This document shows positions 32,437-35,255 of a stretch of DNA of 35,255 nucleotides, piece by piece. The position numbers and the translations under genes are program-made. Source of the DNA: Pseudomonadota bacterium (GTDB lineage: Bacteria; Pseudomonadota; Alphaproteobacteria; JAAXGF01); contig JACZUY010000002.1 in the NCBI GenBank assembly GCA_022572945.1, positions 1-35,255 of the forward strand. Direction: 5' to 3'. Within the stretch, counting starts at the first letter, position 1; every line of letters begins with the position of its first letter. A model generated the notes under the pieces. It was not told the DNA's origin. It ran no database searches and saw only the letters and a list, made by a program, of their open reading frames with translations.

Positions 32437-32459
32437 CGGCGGGCTCCGAACCCGCCGTT
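32437..32459 (+). terminator. Hairpin directly after the ligase stop
   Basis: CGGCGGG and CCCGCCG pair over 7 bp around a 7-base loop, beginning right after the stop codon and followed by TTG. It is a GC-rich, weak intrinsic terminator. Confidence 0.4.
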
Positions 32460-32543
32460 GCGACGGCGCGCGGCGCCGGCGCCCGGTGGACGCAAGGTCG
32501 GGGCGTGTGTAGGGTGCGCCGCGATTCGCAAAGGATAACAGCC

Positions 32544-33839
32544 ATGGCCGAGCCCCGATACATTCGCCCCGATACCCTGAGCCTGCACGCGGGCCAGCGG
32601 CCCGATCCTGTGCACGGCGCGCGGGCGGTGCCGATCTACCAGACCACGTCGTACGTCTTCCGCGACACCGACCAGGCCGCGGCGCTGTTCAACCTCGAGC
32701 GCGCCGGGCACCTCTATTCGCGCATCTCCAACCCGACGACGGCGGTGCTCGAGGAGCGCATCGCCGCGCTCGAGGGCGGCGTCGGCGCGGTGTGCACGGC
32801 GAGCGGGCAGGCGGCGCTGCACCTCGCGGTGGCGACGCTCATGGGGGCCGGCGGCCACATCGTTTCGTCGCAGTCGATCTACGGCGGCTCGCACAACCTG
32901 TTCACCCACACGCTGCCGCGCTTCGGCATCGAGACGACCCTCGTGGATGCGCGCGACCCGGACGCGTTCGCCGCGGCGATCCGCCCCGAGACCCGGCTCC
33001 TGTTCGGCGAGACGCTCGGCAACCCGGGGCTCGAGGTGCTCGACATCCCCCGCGTCGCCGAGGTCGCCCACGCGGCCGGGCTGCCGCTGATGATCGATTC
33101 CACCTTCGCCACGCCGTGCCTGTGCCGGCCGCTCGATTTCGGCGCCGACCTGGTGCATCACTCGGCGACCAAGTTCCTCGGCGGCCACGGCGTCGCCATC
33201 GGCGGCGTCATCGTCGACGGCGGCGGCTTCGACTGGGAGGCCTCGGGCCTGTTCCCGACGCTCACCGAGCCCTACGCCGGCTACCACGGCATCGACTACG
33301 CCGAGGAGTTCGGCCCCCAGGCGTTCATCATGCGCGCCCGCACCGAAGGCCTGCGCGACTTCGGCGCGTGCATGAGCCCGGCGAACGCGTTCTACATCCT
33401 GCAAGGGGTCGAGACCCTGCCGGTGCGCATGGAGCGCCACGTCGCCAACACCCGCAAGGTAGTCGCCTACCTCGACGGCCACGGCGCGGTCGAATCGGTG
33501 ATCTACCCCGAGCTTCCCAGCCACCCCGACCACGAGCTCGCCAAGACGCTCCTTCCCAACGGTTGCGGCGCCATCTTCAGCTTCGAGATCAAGGGCGGCC
33601 GCGCGGCGGGGCGGCGCTTCATCGAAGCATTGGGGCTGTTCTCGCACCTCGCCAACGTCGGCGACGCCAAGTCACTGGTCATCCATCCGGCGAGCACCAC
33701 GCACCAGCAGATGGACGCCGAGGCGCTGCGCGCGGGCGGCGTGACCGAAGGCCTGGTGCGGCTCTCGATCGGCCTCGAGGACGCCGACGACCTGATCGAC
33801 GACCTCGGCCGCGCGCTCAAGGCGTCGCGGAAGGGGTAG
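32544..33839 (+). CDS. metY: O-acetylhomoserine aminocarboxypropyltransferase (sulfhydrylase)
   Basis: This 431-residue enzyme of the Cys/Met-metabolism PLP family begins LSLHAGQRPDPVHGARAVPIYQTTSYVF, has YSRISNPTTAVLEERIAALEGG, and carries the PLP lysine in HSATKFLGGHG (about residue 210). The length and the inserted segment around LFPTLTEPYAGYHGIDYAEEFG (about 236-257) mark the O-acetylhomoserine sulfhydrylase branch. It makes homocysteine from O-acetylhomoserine and sulfide, or methionine when methanethiol is the thiol. AAAGGA lies nine bases before ATG 32544. I saw no SAM riboswitch in the 107-bp leader. A repeat begins one base after its stop. Confidence 0.9.
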   Translation: MAEPRYIRPDTLSLHAGQRPDPVHGARAVPIYQTTSYVFRDTDQAAALFNLERAGHLYSRISNPTTAVLEERIAALEGGVGAVCTASGQAALHLAVATLMGAGGHIVSSQSIYGGSHNLFTHTLPRFGIETTLVDARDPDAFAAAIRPETRLLFGETLGNPGLEVLDIPRVAEVAHAAGLPLMIDSTFATPCLCRPLDFGADLVHHSATKFLGGHGVAIGGVIVDGGGFDWEASGLFPTLTEPYAGYHGIDYAEEFGPQAFIMRARTEGLRDFGACMSPANAFYILQGVETLPVRMERHVANTRKVVAYLDGHGAVESVIYPELPSHPDHELAKTLLPNGCGAIFSFEIKGGRAAGRRFIEALGLFSHLANVGDAKSLVIHPASTTHQQMDAEALRAGGVTEGLVRLSIGLEDADDLIDDLGRALKASRKG

Positions 33840-33840
33840 C

Positions 33841-33985
33841 GCGTAATCCGAACGATTCCACTCGGTCGGATTACGCCAGCCCGCGACCGCGGGCCGCCGC
33901 TTATGCGGCCACGTTTTGGTCGATATAAGATTTGGCCCGCGTGGCGATTGAACGCAGTTCACCTTTGACTTCAGTAAAGGTGAAC
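33841..33985 (+). repeat. Mosaic hairpin repeat, type A copy 2
   Basis: This 145-bp element starts one base after the metY stop. The left hairpin is 33841-33876 (11-bp arms GCGTAATCCGA plus inner CGA/TCG), the core has GCCCGC-GACC-GCGGGC and GCC-CGCGT-GGC, and the right hairpin is 33957-33985 with 10-bp arms GTTCACCTTT/AAAGGTGAAC. The hairpins have the same shape as at 1989-2110 but several base pairs are exchanged on both sides of the stem. Confidence 0.78.
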
Positions 33986-34013
33986 GAATAATACCCTAGG
34001 GTGGAGGCGCGCC

Positions 34014-34802
34014 ATGGACATCACGGTCGACGGCAAGGCGGTCTTCGCCGCCACCGGCGGGCGGCGCTTCGAGCCGGGGCGGCCGAGCGTCGTCTTCGTC
34101 CACGGCGGCGGCCTCGACCACACCGTGTGGGCGTTGCAGACGCGTTACTTCGCCTACCACGGGCGCAACGTGCTCGCGATCGACATGCCCGGCCACGGCC
34201 GCTCGGCGGGGCCGGCGCTCGAATCGATCCCCGCCATGGCCGACTGGGTCACCCGCCTGCTCGACGCGCTTGAGGTCGAGAAGGCGGCGCTGGTCGGCCA
34301 CAGCATGGGCTCGCTCGCCGTGTTCGACGCCGCGGCGCGCCACCGCAAACGGGTCACGGCGCTGGCGCTCCTCGGCGTCTCGCTGCCGATGCCGGTCACG
34401 GCGTCGCTGCTCTCGGCGGCCGAGGCCGACGAGCATTCGGCGTTCGACATGGTGACGCTCTGGGGGCACAGCCGGGACGGCCAGGTCGGCGGCAACCGCG
34501 CGCCGGGGCTGTGGATGACCGGCGCGGCCGTGCGCCTGCTCGAGCGCTCCGGCCCGGGCGTGCTGCACGCCTGTCTCAAGGCGGCCAACGACTACGCCGA
34601 CGGCCTGGCGATGGCGGGCGGCATCGAATGCCCGACGCTGCTGGTGCTCGGCGACCGCGACCTGATGACCCCGGCCGAGGGGGCCAGGGCGCTCGGCGAG
34701 ACGATCCCCGGCGCCCGCACCGTGATGCTCGCCGGCTGCGGCCACATGATGATGGCCGAGCGCCCCGACGAGGTGCTCGACGCGCTGATCTCGATTCTGT
34801 GA
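34014..34802 (+). CDS. Alpha/beta hydrolase
   Basis: This 262-residue alpha/beta-fold hydrolase has the oxyanion loop FVHGGGLDHTVW (27-38), the nucleophile Ser in GHSMGS (about 94-99), Asp in LGDRDLMTP (about 213-221) and His in GCGHMMM (about 239-245), forming a complete catalytic triad. The substrate is unknown; esterase or thioesterase action near acyl-CoA genes is possible. GGTGGAGGCGCGCC precedes ATG 34014. It begins 28 bp after the repeat, whose last hairpin may lie in its leader. Confidence 0.85.
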   Translation: MDITVDGKAVFAATGGRRFEPGRPSVVFVHGGGLDHTVWALQTRYFAYHGRNVLAIDMPGHGRSAGPALESIPAMADWVTRLLDALEVEKAALVGHSMGSLAVFDAAARHRKRVTALALLGVSLPMPVTASLLSAAEADEHSAFDMVTLWGHSRDGQVGGNRAPGLWMTGAAVRLLERSGPGVLHACLKAANDYADGLAMAGGIECPTLLVLGDRDLMTPAEGARALGETIPGARTVMLAGCGHMMMAERPDEVLDALISIL

Positions 34803-34863
34803 GCGACGATCTCGCCCGCGTTGATCCGAATGACGAATTCCGTATTGCGGGCCCAAGATTTAA

Positions 34864-34988
34864 TACCATCGGTCATCAAGAAAGACCGATGGGCGTTCAA
34901 ACGGCACGCAGCCTTACGCCGCAGGGGCGGCGGCGCGCGGTCGCGCTTGCCAGCGGTCATCATGAGTCAATCATAATGACCGCTGGTA
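34864..34988 (-). repeat. Mosaic hairpin repeat, 125-bp MITE-like copy 3
   Basis: This element is 125 bp with terminal inverted repeats TACCATCGGTCAT and TACCAGCGGTCAT and TAA direct repeats on both sides (34861-34863 and 34989-34991). The inner hairpin loop is CCCT in CGCCGC-CCCT-GCGGCG. The rest is nearly identical to copies 1 and 2. Confidence 0.85.
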
Positions 34989-35076
34989 TAACGGCGAGAT
35001 TCGGCTTGCGCGCGCGGCGGGCGAGCGATATTGGGGGTCCGCGCCACGTTCATTTCAGGCCCTGTCGCATCGGTGA

Positions 35077-35105
35077 TTGGCAGGGTATGGGCGGGGGCCT
35101 ATACC
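35077..35105 (+). promoter_or_regulatory. Probable rRNA operon promoter
   Basis: TTGGCA (35077-35082) and TATACC (35100-35105) are 17 bp apart and are followed by a GC-rich discriminator (GCCCGGG), as in stringently controlled rRNA promoters. It lies about 60 bp before the boxA sequence. Confidence 0.5.
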
Positions 35106-35166
35106 GCCCGGGCTTGTGCTGGCCGGAGGGGTGTTTTGTGGACCCCGGCGTTCCGGTCGGTGGAGT

Positions 35167-35180
35167 GCGCTCTTTGACAA
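35167..35180 (+). promoter_or_regulatory. boxA antitermination element of an rRNA leader
   Basis: GCGCTCTTTGACAA matches the rRNA boxA consensus (GCTCTTTAACA in E. coli, GCTCTTTGACA in alphaproteobacteria). The following AGTGAATACGGAAGAGATG and GTGGGCGGCGG are typical of alphaproteobacterial 16S leaders. The 16S gene itself must start beyond the window. Apart from the repeat and this leader the 34803-35255 stretch holds no gene. Confidence 0.7.
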
Positions 35181-35255
35181 GTGAATACGGAAGAGATGCG
35201 TGGGCGGCGGCGCACAAGCGCCGTACGCAAACGCAGCAGGACGCTTGGCGGCCTT

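Noticed and set aside
32437-32543. SAM riboswitch before metY
   Set aside because: The 107-bp leader shows a terminator-like hairpin of the upstream gene but no SAM-I, SAM-II or SAM-V core that I can recognise.

Overview
The window looks like a chromosomal segment of a high-GC alphaproteobacterium, most likely Rhodospirillales-like. I infer this from the GC-rich codon use, the alphaproteobacterial rRNA leader at the right edge, the TctCBA transporter, the PiT/DUF47 pair and the DmdB/DmdC-type acyl-CoA enzymes. No database search was possible, so lineage is inference. There are about 31 intact genes, two gene remnants, one tRNA and at least seven copies of a structured repeat family.

Left part (1-6.9 kb), a candidate peptide-modification island. 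A glycosyltransferase/PrmA-type methyltransferase fusion converges on a minus-strand block that holds a small secreted peptide, an HprK-related kinase, a PqqD-like (RRE) protein and a second small secreted peptide. Divergent from these are a PF14907-type nucleotidyltransferase and an FkbM methyltransferase with overlapping start and stop, then a secreted DUF1264-like protein. The two small peptides share no obvious overall similarity, but both end in exactly C-x3-P-S-x-P-x-C-x-stop. This looks like a RiPP-type system with two precursors, and it is the main candidate for an undescribed system.

Middle left (7-14.7 kb), mostly housekeeping: DsbA-fold isomerase, sirtuin, OsmC protein, Sel1 and TPR periplasmic proteins, an IS256-type transposase scrap, a class III aminotransferase pseudogene, the DUF47/PiT phosphate pair, a CinA-type domain protein and tRNA-Leu(UAA).

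Centre (14.8-28.1 kb), an oxalate island. It contains tctCBA, an FCD-type GntR regulator with an operator palindrome over its own -10 box, and a ThDP enzyme of the oxalyl-CoA decarboxylase/2-hydroxyacyl-CoA lyase kind. Next come three subunits of an oxalate oxidoreductase (fused gamma-delta, alpha, beta), a ferredoxin-NADP reductase and formyl-CoA:oxalate CoA-transferase (Frc), then a 10-formyl-THF-hydrolase-like protein. The genes encode both known logics of oxalate breakdown side by side: the CoA-dependent route (Frc plus lyase) and the ferredoxin-reducing route usually associated with anaerobes. The reductase could turn reduced ferredoxin into NADPH.

Right part (28.2-35.3 kb): a CBS-domain protein, divergent DmdC-like dehydrogenase and DmdB-like CoA ligase, an O-acetylhomoserine sulfhydrylase (which could capture methanethiol) and an alpha/beta hydrolase. 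The window ends in a promoter and boxA leader of an rRNA operon whose 16S gene lies outside.

Scattered through the gaps is a mosaic multi-hairpin repeat. One subfamily has three copies of exactly 125 bp with terminal inverted repeats and TNA-type target duplications (MITE-like). Another is 122-173 bp and sits directly at stop codons. Stems are conserved between copies by compensatory changes while their sequences vary.
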